Source of the DNA: Thermopolyspora sp040678635
GTDB lineage: Bacteria; Actinomycetota; Actinomycetes; Streptosporangiales; Streptosporangiaceae
Length of the DNA stretch: 64,000 nt
Direction: 5' to 3'
NCBI RefSeq assembly: GCF_040678635.1
Contig: NZ_JBFATZ010000014.1
Span: 62,001 to 126,000, forward strand
Shown here: positions 7,427 through 15,469 of the stretch, piece after piece
How the letters are laid out: every line of letters starts with the position of its first letter
Numbering within the stretch: position 1 is the stretch's first letter
The notes under the pieces: generated by a model
The model's input: only the letters and a program-made list of their open reading frames with translations
Told to the model about the DNA's origin: nothing
The model's database searches: none
Made by a program: the position numbers and the translations under genes

Positions 7427-9796
7427 ATGGCCGGTCGCAAGCGCTCGATCCGCTTCAAGCTTCTGACGATTCTGCTGGTGCCGGTCGTGTCCTTAGTGGC
7501 CATCTGGGGCTTCGCAGCGGCCCTCACCGTCAGCCGCGGCCTCGATCTGCTCCGTGTCAACAAGGTCTTCGACAACGTGGTCCTCCCCCTGCGGACCCTC
7601 ACCGGCGCCCTGCAGGAGGAACGCCTGCTGTCGCTGGCCGTGCTGGGCGCCGGCGGCGGCAACGCCGACGAGGCCGGGCAGTTGCAGCAGCAGCGCGTCG
7701 AGACGAACCAGGCGCTGGCGGCCCTGGAGCGGCAGGCCCTCGCCGCCGACGTCCAGGAGGCCACCCCGGCGCTCATGCGCTGGCAGCTCAACGAGCTGCG
7801 CGACCAGCTCAAGTGGCTCTCCGACATCCGGGTCCGGGTGGACGGCCGCAACTTCACCCGGCTGCAGACGATCGAGGCCTACAGCACGATCATCGAGGAC
7901 GCGCAGCGGGTCAACGACAAGCTGCTGATCGTCCCCGACCTCGACGTGATCGAGCAGTCCAAGGCCGCCACCACGCTGGGCCGCGCCCGCGAGGCGCTCA
8001 GCCAGCAGGCCGCCCTGATCGCCGGCGCGGTGGCCGCGAACCGGCTGACCGGTGAGGAGCACACCGCCTTCACCGAGATGGTCACCCAGCGCAAGCTGCT
8101 CTACGGGCTGGCGTTCCAGCAGTTCGACGCGGAGCTGCAGCAGCCGTACCTGGAGCTGCAGAACACCGACACCTACACCGCCTTCGAGGCGGTCGAGCGG
8201 CGCATGGTCAAGAACGTGCGGATCAACCGGCCGCTGCCGGTCGAGGCCGCGACCTGGCGGGCCACCACCGAGGCGCTGATCCTCCGCTTCGACCACCTCA
8301 GCCTGGTCACCAACGAGAAGATCTCCGACCGCAGCGTGCCCGCGGCGACGACCATCTTCATGCAGATCGGCGTGGCCGCCGCGCTCGGTGTCGTCGCCCT
8401 CGTCCTGACGGTCTTCGTCTCGATGCGCTTCGGCCGCCGCCTCGCCGACGAGCTGATCCAGCTCCAGCAGACCGCGCTGAACCTCGCCCAGGAACGGCTG
8501 CCGCGCGTCGTGGCCCGCCTCAAGCGCGGTGAGGACGTCGACACCGACACCGAGACCGGCACCCTGATCGCCGGCGGCACCAAGGAGATCGACCGGGTCG
8601 GCGACGCGTTCACCATGGTGCAGCGCACGGCGATCGAGGCCGCGGTCGGCCAGGCGGAGCTGCGCAAGGGCGTCGGCAAGGTGTTCCTCAACCTGGCGCG
8701 GCGCAACCAGTCGCTGCTGCACCGCCAGATCCAGATGCTCGACCGCCTGGAGGGCAAGGTCGACGACCCCGAGATCCTGGAAGGGCTGTTCGGCGTCGAC
8801 CACCTCACCACCCGCATGCGCCGCCACGCGGAAGGCCTCATCATCCTGTCCGGCGCGGTCCCGGCCCGCGGCTGGCGCAACCCGGTCCAGTTCTTCGACG
8901 TGGTCCGCGCCGCCGTCGAGGAGGTCGAGGACTACCTGCGGGTCAACGTCGTGGTGCCGCAGGGCCCGGCGCTGATCGGCTCCGCCGTCACCGACGTCAT
9001 CCACCTCGTCGCCGAGCTGGTGGAGAACGCCACGATCTTCTCGCCACCGAAGACCACCGTGCAGGTGCGCGGCGGCACCGTCGGGCGCGGCTTCGTCGTC
9101 GAGGTGGAGGACCGCGGCCTCGGGCTGAGCCGCGAGGAGTACGAGCAGATCAACCAGCGGCTCGCCGACCCGCCCGAGTTCGATCTGGCCGACAGCGACC
9201 GGCTGGGGCTGTTCGTGGTCGGACGGCTCGCCGCCCGGCACGACATCCGCGTCTCCCTGCGGCCCTCGCCGTACGGGGGGACGACGGCGATCATCCTCAT
9301 CCCCGGCGAGCTGGTGGTGGAGACCGGCGGGCCGGAAGGCGGCAAAGGGTCCCGGCAGGAGACGGATTACTCTGTCGAGCGCCTGGTCACGGCGTCCGCG
9401 GCGCCCGAGATCACGTCCGCCTCGGTCAGTGGGGCCGCGAAGGCGCCGCCGCTGACGGCCGTCTCGGTGGAGTCGGCGACATCCGCGGCGTCCGCCTCGT
9501 CCGCGGCGTCCACCTCGTCCGCCTCGTCCGCCTCGTCCGCGGCGTTCACCTCGGCGTCCGCGGCGCCTGCGGCGTCCAACGGCGGGAACGGGGCGGCGGG
9601 GCTGCCTCGTCGGGTACGGCAGGCCAACCTCGCTCCGCAGCTCCGCAACACCACTCCGCTCCGCGACGCCTCGCAGCCCCGGAACGGCCAGGGGGTGCGG
9701 GACGGCCAGGATGGTGACAGGCCACATCGGGACGTGCTCTCCTCGTTCCAGGCAGGATGGCGGCGTGCCGGTCAGAATGGAGGGGACGCCTCGTGA
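7427..9796 (+). CDS. Conservon-type sensor histidine kinase-like protein (CvnA-like, NIT domain)
   Basis: Membrane sensor of 789 residues. A transmembrane helix (about 9-30) is followed by an extracytoplasmic NIT-type helical domain (about 40-300) and a second helix (about 306-328). Next come a HAMP-like linker, an atypical dimerisation region without a clear H-box, and a GHKL ATPase domain (about 500-620). The ATPase motifs are AELVENATIFSPP (N box), VEVEDRGLGLSREEY (G1), DRLGLFVVGRLA (G2) and YGGTTAIILIP (G3). This architecture is that of CvnA in actinomycete conservons, where it works with roadblock, DUF742 and small GTPase proteins. Here only a DUF742 gene follows, overlapping by GTGA. 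A low-complexity Ser/Ala tail comes from 9-bp DNA repeats. Signal and output are unknown. Confidence 0.88.
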   Translation: MAGRKRSIRFKLLTILLVPVVSLVAIWGFAAALTVSRGLDLLRVNKVFDNVVLPLRTLTGALQEERLLSLAVLGAGGGNADEAGQLQQQRVETNQALAALERQALAADVQEATPALMRWQLNELRDQLKWLSDIRVRVDGRNFTRLQTIEAYSTIIEDAQRVNDKLLIVPDLDVIEQSKAATTLGRAREALSQQAALIAGAVAANRLTGEEHTAFTEMVTQRKLLYGLAFQQFDAELQQPYLELQNTDTYTAFEAVERRMVKNVRINRPLPVEAATWRATTEALILRFDHLSLVTNEKISDRSVPAATTIFMQIGVAAALGVVALVLTVFVSMRFGRRLADELIQLQQTALNLAQERLPRVVARLKRGEDVDTDTETGTLIAGGTKEIDRVGDAFTMVQRTAIEAAVGQAELRKGVGKVFLNLARRNQSLLHRQIQMLDRLEGKVDDPEILEGLFGVDHLTTRMRRHAEGLIILSGAVPARGWRNPVQFFDVVRAAVEEVEDYLRVNVVVPQGPALIGSAVTDVIHLVAELVENATIFSPPKTTVQVRGGTVGRGFVVEVEDRGLGLSREEYEQINQRLADPPEFDLADSDRLGLFVVGRLAARHDIRVSLRPSPYGGTTAIILIPGELVVETGGPEGGKGSRQETDYSVERLVTASAAPEITSASVSGAAKAPPLTAVSVESATSAASASSAASTSSASSASSAAFTSASAAPAASNGGNGAAGLPRRVRQANLAPQLRNTTPLRDASQPRNGQGVRDGQDGDRPHRDVLSSFQAGWRRAGQNGGDAS
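9476..9570 (+). repeat. Ser/Ala-coding short repeat near the 3' end of the kinase gene
   Basis: Many imperfect copies of 9-bp units such as GCGTCCGCC and TCGTCCGCG encode a Ser-Ala linker of about 32 residues after the ATPase domain. The run is in frame and probably expands or contracts by slippage without breaking the protein. Confidence 0.7.
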
Positions 9797-10155
9797 GCGA
9801 CGAGCGCTGGCTCGACGAAGACGCCGGGCCCCTGCTGCGCCCGTACACGATCACGCGTGGCCGTACGCGGGTCACGGGTGAGCAGTTCGATCTGCTGGCG
9901 ACGGTGGTCGCGAGCCTGTCGGCGCCGGCGGCCCACGGGCTGTCGCCGGAGCACATGCGGATCCTGATGGCCGCCCGCCGCCCGATCTCGGTGGCGGACC
10001 TGGCCTCGGGGGTGGACATGCCGCTCACGGTGGTCCGCATCCTCCTGGCCGACCTGCGGGACCAGGGCCTGATCCGGGTGCGCCAGCCCAGCCAGGGGAA
10101 CATGCCGGAGCCGAGCCTGCTGCGCGAGGTCATCGCGGGCCTCAAGGCCCTGTGA
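9793..10155 (+). CDS. DUF742 protein (CvnC-like)
   Basis: Small cytoplasmic protein of 120 residues that matches the DUF742 family: an N-terminal GPLLRPYTITRGRT segment, then a winged-helix-like core (ISVADLASGVDMPLTVVRILLADLRDQGLI) and the short C-terminal tail LLREVIAGLKAL. In complete conservons this protein (CvnC) works with the kinase CvnA, the roadblock protein CvnB and the GTPase CvnD. The GTG start overlaps the kinase stop (GTGA), giving tight translational coupling. No roadblock or GTPase gene follows; a strong terminator begins 6 bases after the stop. Confidence 0.9.
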   Translation: MSDERWLDEDAGPLLRPYTITRGRTRVTGEQFDLLATVVASLSAPAAHGLSPEHMRILMAARRPISVADLASGVDMPLTVVRILLADLRDQGLIRVRQPSQGNMPEPSLLREVIAGLKAL

Positions 10156-10160
10156 CACCT

Positions 10161-10184
10161 GCCCGCGTCCGCGGGGACGCGGGC
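10161..10184 (+). terminator. Strong hairpin terminator after the DUF742 gene
   Basis: Perfect 10-bp stem (GCCCGCGTCC and its complement) with a GCGG loop, directly after the DUF742 stop. There is no U tract, as is common in actinomycetes. It supports the view that the conservon ends after two genes. Confidence 0.75.
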
Positions 10185-10200
10185 TGACCGCAGAACGACG

Positions 10201-10251
10201 GCCCTGGGACGGCTCGGGTTTCCCACAGGAACCCGGCTCAGGTCCCAGGGC
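10201..10251. terminator. Second, longer imperfect hairpin
   Basis: Outer arms GCCCTGGGAC and GTCCCAGGGC pair perfectly over 10 bp, and inner arms CGGGTT and AACCCG pair around a short loop. It could be a back-up terminator or a structured RNA element. Confidence 0.5.
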
Positions 10252-10832
10252 GCTGCTGTGCACCGCGCAAGACCCGCTTCGGGCTCAACGTGCGGGGGTC
10301 CACCGGAGGAGACGGGGTCGGCGTGCGCGCGGGTCCGTCGGAGAGTTCACCGGGGTGAGGGTTCACCAAGGGATGCCTCCGGGGTGGCCGGGCGACCCCG
10401 GCTCGTTTGCCGTCGCGTCGATCGGGGCGCGCGAGCGAGCGCACGCCCCGATCGACGCGGGTCTTTCGGCGCTTGCGAGGTGCGGCGCACCCGCCGAGGG
10501 ACGGCCGCCTGCCTGGAGCCGATGCCCGGCGCTACCGCCGATCCCACCCGTTGTGCAAAATCCGTCATAACGACCAACGGGATGGAATAACCACATCCCT
10601 GGACATGCTTACACTAATTGGTCAAGGGGTGTTCCCCACGAGGTCAACGAGACCGGACGGGGAGAGCGGCATCTCGCACCCGACCGGCCCCCCTTGACGC
10701 TGCTGGATGGAACCCGGGGTCCAGACAGGTGCCCACCAGGGTTTATCCCGTCGCCTTGTACGGGGTCGGCGGGGCAAGATGAACAGCAGGTGAACGAGTC
10801 GCCGTCGTCCGGCGAAATCGAGGTACGAAGCC
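10252..10832. other. Intergenic region before the DUF5999 gene
   Basis: No supported gene is seen in any frame. The centre (10550-10620) is less GC-rich and includes GGGATG and CATCCC arms around GAATAACCA and a TACACT that could serve as a -10 box for a transcript leading to DUF5999, but no matching -35 box at the right distance was found. Confidence 0.4.
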
Positions 10833-11027
10833 ATGTGCAATCACCAGCCGAAGTGTCCGCCGGCGGACGCTCCCGATCGTGAGGCCGCCTGCCTCGTCGC
10901 CTTCCATCCCGAGCAGGGCTGGGGACTGCTCTGCAACGGAGTGGTCGTCTTCGAGGACACCGGGGACCTGCTTCCCGACGGCCGGATCGTCCCCGTGCAC
11001 CGGGGCCCCTGCGGAAGCCCGGCATGA
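10833..11027 (+). CDS. DUF5999 family small protein
   Basis: A 64-residue protein starting with MCNHQPKCPPADAPDREAA and containing the well-kept core HPEQGWGLLCNGVVVFEDTG, which I recognise as the actinobacterial DUF5999 family. Three cysteines in the first half (residues 2, 8 and about 20) plus one in the core suggest possible metal binding or disulfides, but no function is known. GAGG lies upstream of the ATG at a slightly long distance. Its stop overlaps the start of a 42-residue reading frame (ATGA), which suggests a two-cistron unit. Confidence 0.85.
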   Translation: MCNHQPKCPPADAPDREAACLVAFHPEQGWGLLCNGVVVFEDTGDLLPDGRIVPVHRGPCGSPA

Positions 11028-11152
11028 CCGTCACCGCTGACGGGCGTGCGTCCGCCCCGCAGACCGGAATCCGCGTCCGCAAGCCCAAACCGCGCACCCC
11101 GCGCCCGCCCCTCGACCTGCGGACCCCGTCGGGCCGCCGCCTGCCGTACTGA
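11024..11152 (+). CDS. Micro-ORF coupled to DUF5999 (42 residues, unknown)
   Basis: A short frame whose ATG overlaps the DUF5999 stop by ATGA, the coupling used by real operon partners throughout this window. The product is basic and Pro/Arg-rich in its second half (VRKPKPRTPRPP, then LDLRTPSGRRLPY at the end) and opens with MTVTADGRAS. It has no cysteine, signal peptide or membrane segment. The stop is 28 bases before the convergent PAS gene's end. It is either a small protein working with DUF5999 or a chance frame; the coupling and the full length before the next gene favour a gene. Confidence 0.45.
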   Translation: MTVTADGRASAPQTGIRVRKPKPRTPRPPLDLRTPSGRRLPY

Positions 11153-11180
11153 CCCAACGCTCAGGGCTCGGGGCCGCGTA

Positions 11181-12533
11181 TCAGGACTCGATCACCTCAG
11201 CGCGGATCCTGGCGACGTGCGACTGCAGCGCCGCCACGTCGAACGGCACCACCGCTCGCCGGAACTCCTCGCCGAGCTTCCGCAGCATGTCCATGGCGTT
11301 CCAGCTCGCGAAGAGCTCCTCGTCGATCGGCTGCACCAGATCGCCGAGCGTCCGCTGGGCGCGGTGCCGCCCCACCAGGATGCGCCACTGCCCGAGGAAC
11401 CGCTGGAAGACCAGCAGCCGCTCGCCCGCTTCGGCGATCCCGCCGATGATCTCGCGCAGCGTGCCGTTCACCTGGCCGGCCCTGGCCGACATGTCCAGGA
11501 CGCTGTCCTGTACGGCGTCGCAGAGCAGCGGCACCTCGCGCAGCGAGGTCGGCGGCGCCTCCCCGTCCACCACCTCGGCGGCGAACGAGGCGATCATGTC
11601 GGTGTGCAGGCTCGCCAGCGCGATCCGGAACCGCAGGTCGGTCACGTTCTCACGGAGGTCGGCGAGCCTGGGCGACAGCCGCTCAAGCGCCGCCACCGCG
11701 CTGGACATCGGCCCGGCCATCACCTCGGCGACGTTGCCCAGCACCGGCGTGGTCGCGGCGACCATCCGGGACGCGGTCTGCGCGGCGGCGACCGCCCGGT
11801 CCAGCCTGCGCGCCACGTCCAGCACCTGTCCGGAGGCGTGCGCGAGCCGCTCGCTGAACATCCGGTAGTCGTCCAGCAGCAGCACCAGCCCGGCCAGCAT
11901 CCCCTCCAGCGCCTCCGCGCCGGCCAGCACCTGCCGGATCGGCCCGCGCGCGTGCGGCCGCGCGTAGGCGGCGCATATCCGGCCGCGCGCCGTCACCTCG
12001 CCGGTGAGCGCCTCGGCCAGAAACTCGTCGTGCGAGCCGAACCCGAGCTCGTCCAGCAGGCCCTCCAGGGTCCGCAGGCCGATGTGCGCGACCTCGCGCC
12101 GGCTCAGCCCCTCGTGCTCGGCCGCGTGACGCTCCGCGGCGAGCACGTACCGGTACGCCTGCTGGATTTTGGCGAACAGTGGGCCGGCGGGGGCCACACG
12201 GACCGACAGGAAGCCGTCGGCCGAGGGCGTCATGGTGGCGAAGACCCAGTAGTGGCCGCCGTCCTTGGCGCGGTTGAGCACGTAGGCCCCGACCGGGCGG
12301 CCCGCGAGCAGGCGGTCCCACATCAGGCGGAAGACGCCCGCGGGCATCTCGGGGTGACGCACGATGCTGTGCGGCGCGCCGGTGAGTTCCTCCATGGAAT
12401 ATCCGGAGATCCGCACGAAAACGGAATTGCCCGTGCGGATCCGGCCGTGGTTGTCGGTGGTGGAGAAAAACAACTCATCAGGGCGGATGGATCGCTCCAG
12501 GTCGCCGGGCGCGGTCAAATTCCCGAGTGTCAT
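11181..12533 (-). CDS. PAS-domain sensory protein with long helical region
   Basis: A 450-residue soluble protein. Residues 15-115 form a PAS domain of the Aer/energy-sensing type (FFSTTDNHGRIRTGNSVFVR, then IVRHPEMPAGVFRLMW and KDGGHYWVFATMTP). The remaining 330 residues are mostly helical, with heptad-like segments (LDRAVAAAQTASRMVA and LDMSARAGQVNGTLREIIGG) resembling chemoreceptor signalling helices. There is no membrane segment and no obvious conserved CheW-binding tip, and no chemotaxis gene lies nearby. It may bind haem, flavin or another cofactor. GGAGGTGGGAG precedes the ATG. The PAS part is assigned firmly, the output part is not. Confidence 0.8.
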   Translation of the reverse strand: MTLGNLTAPGDLERSIRPDELFFSTTDNHGRIRTGNSVFVRISGYSMEELTGAPHSIVRHPEMPAGVFRLMWDRLLAGRPVGAYVLNRAKDGGHYWVFATMTPSADGFLSVRVAPAGPLFAKIQQAYRYVLAAERHAAEHEGLSRREVAHIGLRTLEGLLDELGFGSHDEFLAEALTGEVTARGRICAAYARPHARGPIRQVLAGAEALEGMLAGLVLLLDDYRMFSERLAHASGQVLDVARRLDRAVAAAQTASRMVAATTPVLGNVAEVMAGPMSSAVAALERLSPRLADLRENVTDLRFRIALASLHTDMIASFAAEVVDGEAPPTSLREVPLLCDAVQDSVLDMSARAGQVNGTLREIIGGIAEAGERLLVFQRFLGQWRILVGRHRAQRTLGDLVQPIDEELFASWNAMDMLRKLGEEFRRAVVPFDVAALQSHVARIRAEVIES

Positions 12534-12760
12534 CTCCCACCTCCGTGTTCCGCCGAGAGATCACCCGGCTTGGTGCGGCAAATCTCGCCGCCGCGTTTCA
12601 GGATGACCGAATAATAGATTAGAGGGTCGCTTCATCCTCATTTGGGGGTATGTGACCTATAACACCGGCCTACACCCTGTGAAATCTGTCACCTCACGAC
12701 ACCGAAAGCTCCGCACGGGCCGGTCTCCACGCTCGGCGGCCCCTGACGTGCTGTTAGTTA

Positions 12761-12792
12761 TTGTTGACATCATGTCGGCAATATTTTACATT
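12761..12792 (+). promoter_or_regulatory. Promoter and candidate operator of the membrane protein/Xre pair
   Basis: TTGACA (12764-12769), a 17-base spacer and TACATT (12787-12792) form a near-consensus vegetative promoter, unusual in such GC-rich DNA. TTGTTGACAT (12761-12770) and ATGTCGGCAA (12772-12781) make an imperfect inverted repeat (8 of 10 pairs) that covers the -35 box, with a perfect GACAT-C-ATGTC core. The Xre regulator encoded in the same unit is the natural candidate to bind it. Confidence 0.65.
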
Positions 12793-12824
12793 GGCAGCGT
12801 CGTCGCCGTCGTCATGGAGCGGGC

Positions 12825-13244
12825 ATGTCCCTCGAAGAGAAACGCGCGTGGATCTACGCCGTGATCGCCGTCGTCGTGCCGGCGGTCTACTTCACCTCGG
12901 TCCTCACCCAGTTGCCGGGCACGGACGCCACCCGGATCGCGTACGTGCGCCCGTTGCTGACGGCCGTCGGCGTCGCGATCGTCCTGAACATCATCGCGCA
13001 CATGGTGGCCGCGATGCTCTCCCCCAAGGACGTCGGCCCGAAGGACGAGCGCGAGAAGCAGATCGACCGCCTCGGCGAGTACGTCGGCTTCTTCGTCATG
13101 AGCATCGCCTCGGTCCTCCCCCTCGTCCTGGCCATGATCGAAGCGCCGCACTTCTGGATCGCCAACACGCTCTACCTGGCCTTCGTGCTGGCCGCGCTCA
13201 CCTCGTCGATCGTGAAGATCGTCGCCCACCGCCGGGGCTTCTGA
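12825..13244 (+). CDS. Small four-helix membrane protein paired with an Xre regulator
   Basis: A 139-residue membrane protein with four hydrophobic segments (about 9-30, 42-64, 84-105 and 110-130). A conserved-looking cytosolic loop, SPKDVGPKDEREKQIDRLGE, lies between helices two and three. Such proteins are often found next to YgzD-like helix-turn-helix regulators in Gram-positive bacteria, possibly as the sensor or target of regulation. GGAG lies 5 bases before the ATG. The Xre gene begins one base after the stop, so both are one unit behind the near-consensus promoter. The function is not known. Confidence 0.75.
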   Translation: MSLEEKRAWIYAVIAVVVPAVYFTSVLTQLPGTDATRIAYVRPLLTAVGVAIVLNIIAHMVAAMLSPKDVGPKDEREKQIDRLGEYVGFFVMSIASVLPLVLAMIEAPHFWIANTLYLAFVLAALTSSIVKIVAHRRGF

Positions 13245-13245
13245 C

Positions 13246-13473
13246 ATGGGCAAACCCACCAAGGTCACCAACTCGATCCGCGCCCTGCGCTTCCAGCACG
13301 GCGAGATGACCCAGGCGGAGCTGGCCGGCCGCATCGGCGTGACCCGGCAGACCGTCATCGCCATCGAACAGGGCCGCTACTCCCCGTCCCTGGAGATGGC
13401 CTTCCGCATCGCCCGCGTCTTCAAGGTCCCCCTCGACGAGGTCTTCCACTACCCCGACACCGACGACGACTGA
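13246..13473 (+). CDS. Xre-family helix-turn-helix regulator (YgzD-like)
   Basis: A 75-residue single-domain DNA-binding protein. The helix-turn-helix is MTQAELAGRIGVTRQTVIAIE, interrupted here only by the usual turn, followed by GRYSPSLEMAFRIARVFKVPLDEVF, the standard ending of this small subfamily. These regulators commonly control their own operon with a membrane protein partner. It follows that partner after one base and is followed by a strong terminator. Confidence 0.9.
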   Translation: MGKPTKVTNSIRALRFQHGEMTQAELAGRIGVTRQTVIAIEQGRYSPSLEMAFRIARVFKVPLDEVFHYPDTDDD

Positions 13474-13493
13474 GCCCGGCGTCGCTGCGGCGC

Positions 13494-13534
13494 CGCGTGA
13501 GCCGCCCGAAGACCCGCTCCGGGCCGCTCACGCG
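13494..13534. terminator. Bidirectional hairpin terminator between xre and the beta-helix gene
   Basis: A 15-bp stem with one mismatch (arms 13494-13508 and 13520-13534, core GCGTGAGC/GCTCACGC) and an 11-base loop lies 20 bases after the Xre stop and before the end of the convergent gene, so it can serve both. Confidence 0.75.
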
Positions 13535-13611
13535 CACGCGCCGGGACGCCATGTGGCGCCCGGATGCGCGACCGTACGGCCCGCCGGAGCGATGAGTCTC
13601 TCGCGGGAACG

Positions 13612-14688
13612 TCAGGTGCAGCGGCCCTTGTTGGTGAGGCGGCCACCGGTGACCTTGTTGTCGCAGGTGATCGTGTTGCCGCCGACGGTGTCGTTGATGC
13701 CGACGCCCTTGCCGCCGGCGAGGTCGATGACGTTCTTGCGGAAGACGTTGCCGGTGCCCCAGCCGTCGATGATCTCGTGGGTCTGGAAGCCGTCCCGCAG
13801 CGTCTTCTTGCCGCGGTTGCCCTCGATCACGTAGTTGTTGCCCTTGACGTCCACCCAGGAGTCGTTCAACTTGTCGCCGCCCATCACCGACCCGTCGAAG
13901 ACGTTGCCGACGATGCGGCCGCCGCTGGTGCCCTCCTTGACGTCCACGGCCTCGGCGGTGGCGCGAATCACATTTCCCCGCACCACGTTGCCATTGCTAC
14001 GGTCCATTTGCCCGCCGGAGTAGCGCTTCCAGTTCGACTTCGCCGAGCCGAGATAGACGCCCTCGCCGAACTTCGCCTTGCTCAGGCCGACGTTATAGAT
14101 CTTGTTGTACTGCACCGTGTTGTCGGAGCTGAAATTGCGCAGATGTACGCCCTCGTGACCGATGTTGTGCACGGTCAGGTTCTGAATGACGACGCCGGTG
14201 GCCCGGTCCGCCATGACCCCCTTCTGCCCGTTGCGCACGATGAAGCCGACCAGCCGCCAGTGATCGGCCCCGTCAAGGTGGAAGACGTACCCCTTGTTGA
14301 CGTTGCCGCCGTTCAGCACCGACTTGGCGGTGCCGCAGAGGAAGATCGGCTTGGCCGGCGTGCCCGACTTCCGGGCGACGAAGTTGCCCCGATAGTCGCC
14401 CGGCCGCATCTGGATGACATCCCCCGGACGAGCCGTCTTGATCGCCTTCTGCAGCTCGGCGGCACCGGCGACGGTCTTGTTCGGCCGCGGGCAGCTCACC
14501 CTGTCGGCGCCGTTCGGAGCCGACGCGCCCGCCACGGACGTGGACGCCGACGCGAGACTCACCCCTTGGAGTCCCGCCGCGTTCCCTCCGCTCATCCGAT
14601 CAACGCCGGAGCCGCCCCCCAGTAAGACCCCGGCGACCGTGGCGAGTGAGCCGGCCAGCCCGGCAGTGAACGTGATATCGGCTTTCAT
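13612..14688 (-). CDS. Secreted right-handed parallel beta-helix protein (pectate-lyase-like)
   Basis: A 358-residue exported protein. The N-terminus has a signal-like hydrophobic stretch (FTAGLAGSLATVAGVLLGG). The body has the start of a pectate-lyase-like fold (LQKAIKTARPGDVIQMRPGDYRG) and then repeated coil motifs such as VIQNLTVHNIGHEGVHLRN, NTVQYNKIYNVG, NVVRGNVIRAT and NVFRKNVIDLAGGKG. Such folds bind or cleave polysaccharides; no lyase catalytic set can be named with confidence. Four cysteines occur in pairs near the start and end of the fold, likely disulfides. The ATG at 14688 follows GGAGAG by 7 bases; an upstream in-frame extension is not supported. No enzyme partner is adjacent. 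Confidence 0.8.
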   Translation of the reverse strand: MKADITFTAGLAGSLATVAGVLLGGGSGVDRMSGGNAAGLQGVSLASASTSVAGASAPNGADRVSCPRPNKTVAGAAELQKAIKTARPGDVIQMRPGDYRGNFVARKSGTPAKPIFLCGTAKSVLNGGNVNKGYVFHLDGADHWRLVGFIVRNGQKGVMADRATGVVIQNLTVHNIGHEGVHLRNFSSDNTVQYNKIYNVGLSKAKFGEGVYLGSAKSNWKRYSGGQMDRSNGNVVRGNVIRATAEAVDVKEGTSGGRIVGNVFDGSVMGGDKLNDSWVDVKGNNYVIEGNRGKKTLRDGFQTHEIIDGWGTGNVFRKNVIDLAGGKGVGINDTVGGNTITCDNKVTGGRLTNKGRCT

Positions 14689-15018
14689 GCTTCGTCTCTC
14701 CGCACAGATCGCACCGTCGGCAGTCAGTGGACTGGTCCAAAATTTCCGGCAATTCACCGCGAGACTACCGAGAAACGAGTGGCGAGATGGCCGAAGTCGC
14801 CCAAGCCGTCACCGGACGCCACCTCCCGTCCCACGACCTGACGGCGGCCGTACGCGGAGGAGTGTGCCGTGTTTGGGCGTGATGGATGATGGTAGGTGTG
14901 TCCTAGCAGGAAAAATGGAGATCAACCCGCATACGGGGGATGTCTCCGGGAGCAACCGGCCCGGGGACCCAAGCAGGCGGTCTCCACAGCCGTGAGGCCG
15001 CCGGATCGGGGGATCCAC

Positions 15019-15276
15019 ATGCGCAAGACTCTCATCGGCATGGGAATGGCCTTCTTCCTGGTGCTCGCTCCTGCGGCCGCGGCGTCGGCGGAGGCTCCAG
15101 CGACCGTGTCACAGAGCCAGACCGTCTCGGCGCCACAGCCGGATCGACAGGAGAGCAGCGGCGGCGGCTGGGGCCTGTGGGGCCTGCTCGGGCTGCTGGG
15201 CCTGCTCGGCCTGGGCGGCATGCGCAAGCCGCGGGAACACGAGCGGGCCGATCACATGAGGTCCACGCGCCCGTAG
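15019..15276 (+). CDS. WGxxGxxG family secreted small membrane protein
   Basis: An 85-residue protein with a clear signal peptide (MRKTLIGMGMAFFLVLAPAA up to ASAEA) and, near the C-terminus, the family hallmark GGGWGLWGLLGLLGLLGLGG, a glycine/leucine hydrophobic segment followed by the basic MRKPREHE. It resembles a tail-anchored or sorting-like C-terminus. The function is unknown; similar proteins occur widely in actinobacteria and cyanobacteria. GGGGGAT is a suitable ribosome site and the start gives a textbook signal peptide. No operon partner is seen. Confidence 0.85.
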   Translation: MRKTLIGMGMAFFLVLAPAAAASAEAPATVSQSQTVSAPQPDRQESSGGGWGLWGLLGLLGLLGLGGMRKPREHERADHMRSTRP

Positions 15277-15469
15277 CCTCACGGGAGCGGGACGACACCC
15301 GAAAGCGGGCATCCCGCCAGGCGCGGGAGCCCGCACCCGCTCAAAGAAACCGTCCGAGCCCCTGCCGGGCCATCAACCCCGGGCACGCGCCGCTGTCAAA
15401 CCAAACGCTTGTCCCCCCAGCCTGACGACGGCCGTGCCGCCGGGCGTCGCCGAACTCCCAGCCCGCGCC

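Noticed and set aside
7493..9727. Long minus-strand frame opposite the conservon kinase
   Set aside because: The product is rich in Arg, Gly and His-Asp runs typical of antisense shadows, and the kinase on the other strand is clear.
10258..10697. Overlapping open frames in the gap before DUF5999
   Set aside because: Several frames overlap on both strands, none has a family resemblance or ribosome site, and base bias by codon position is weak.
14890..15018. Possible riboswitch in the leader of the WGxxGxxG gene
   Set aside because: The GC-rich leader has some pairing and a GGGGACCCA-like stretch, but it does not match the ordered conserved blocks of the c-di-AMP or other known riboswitches.
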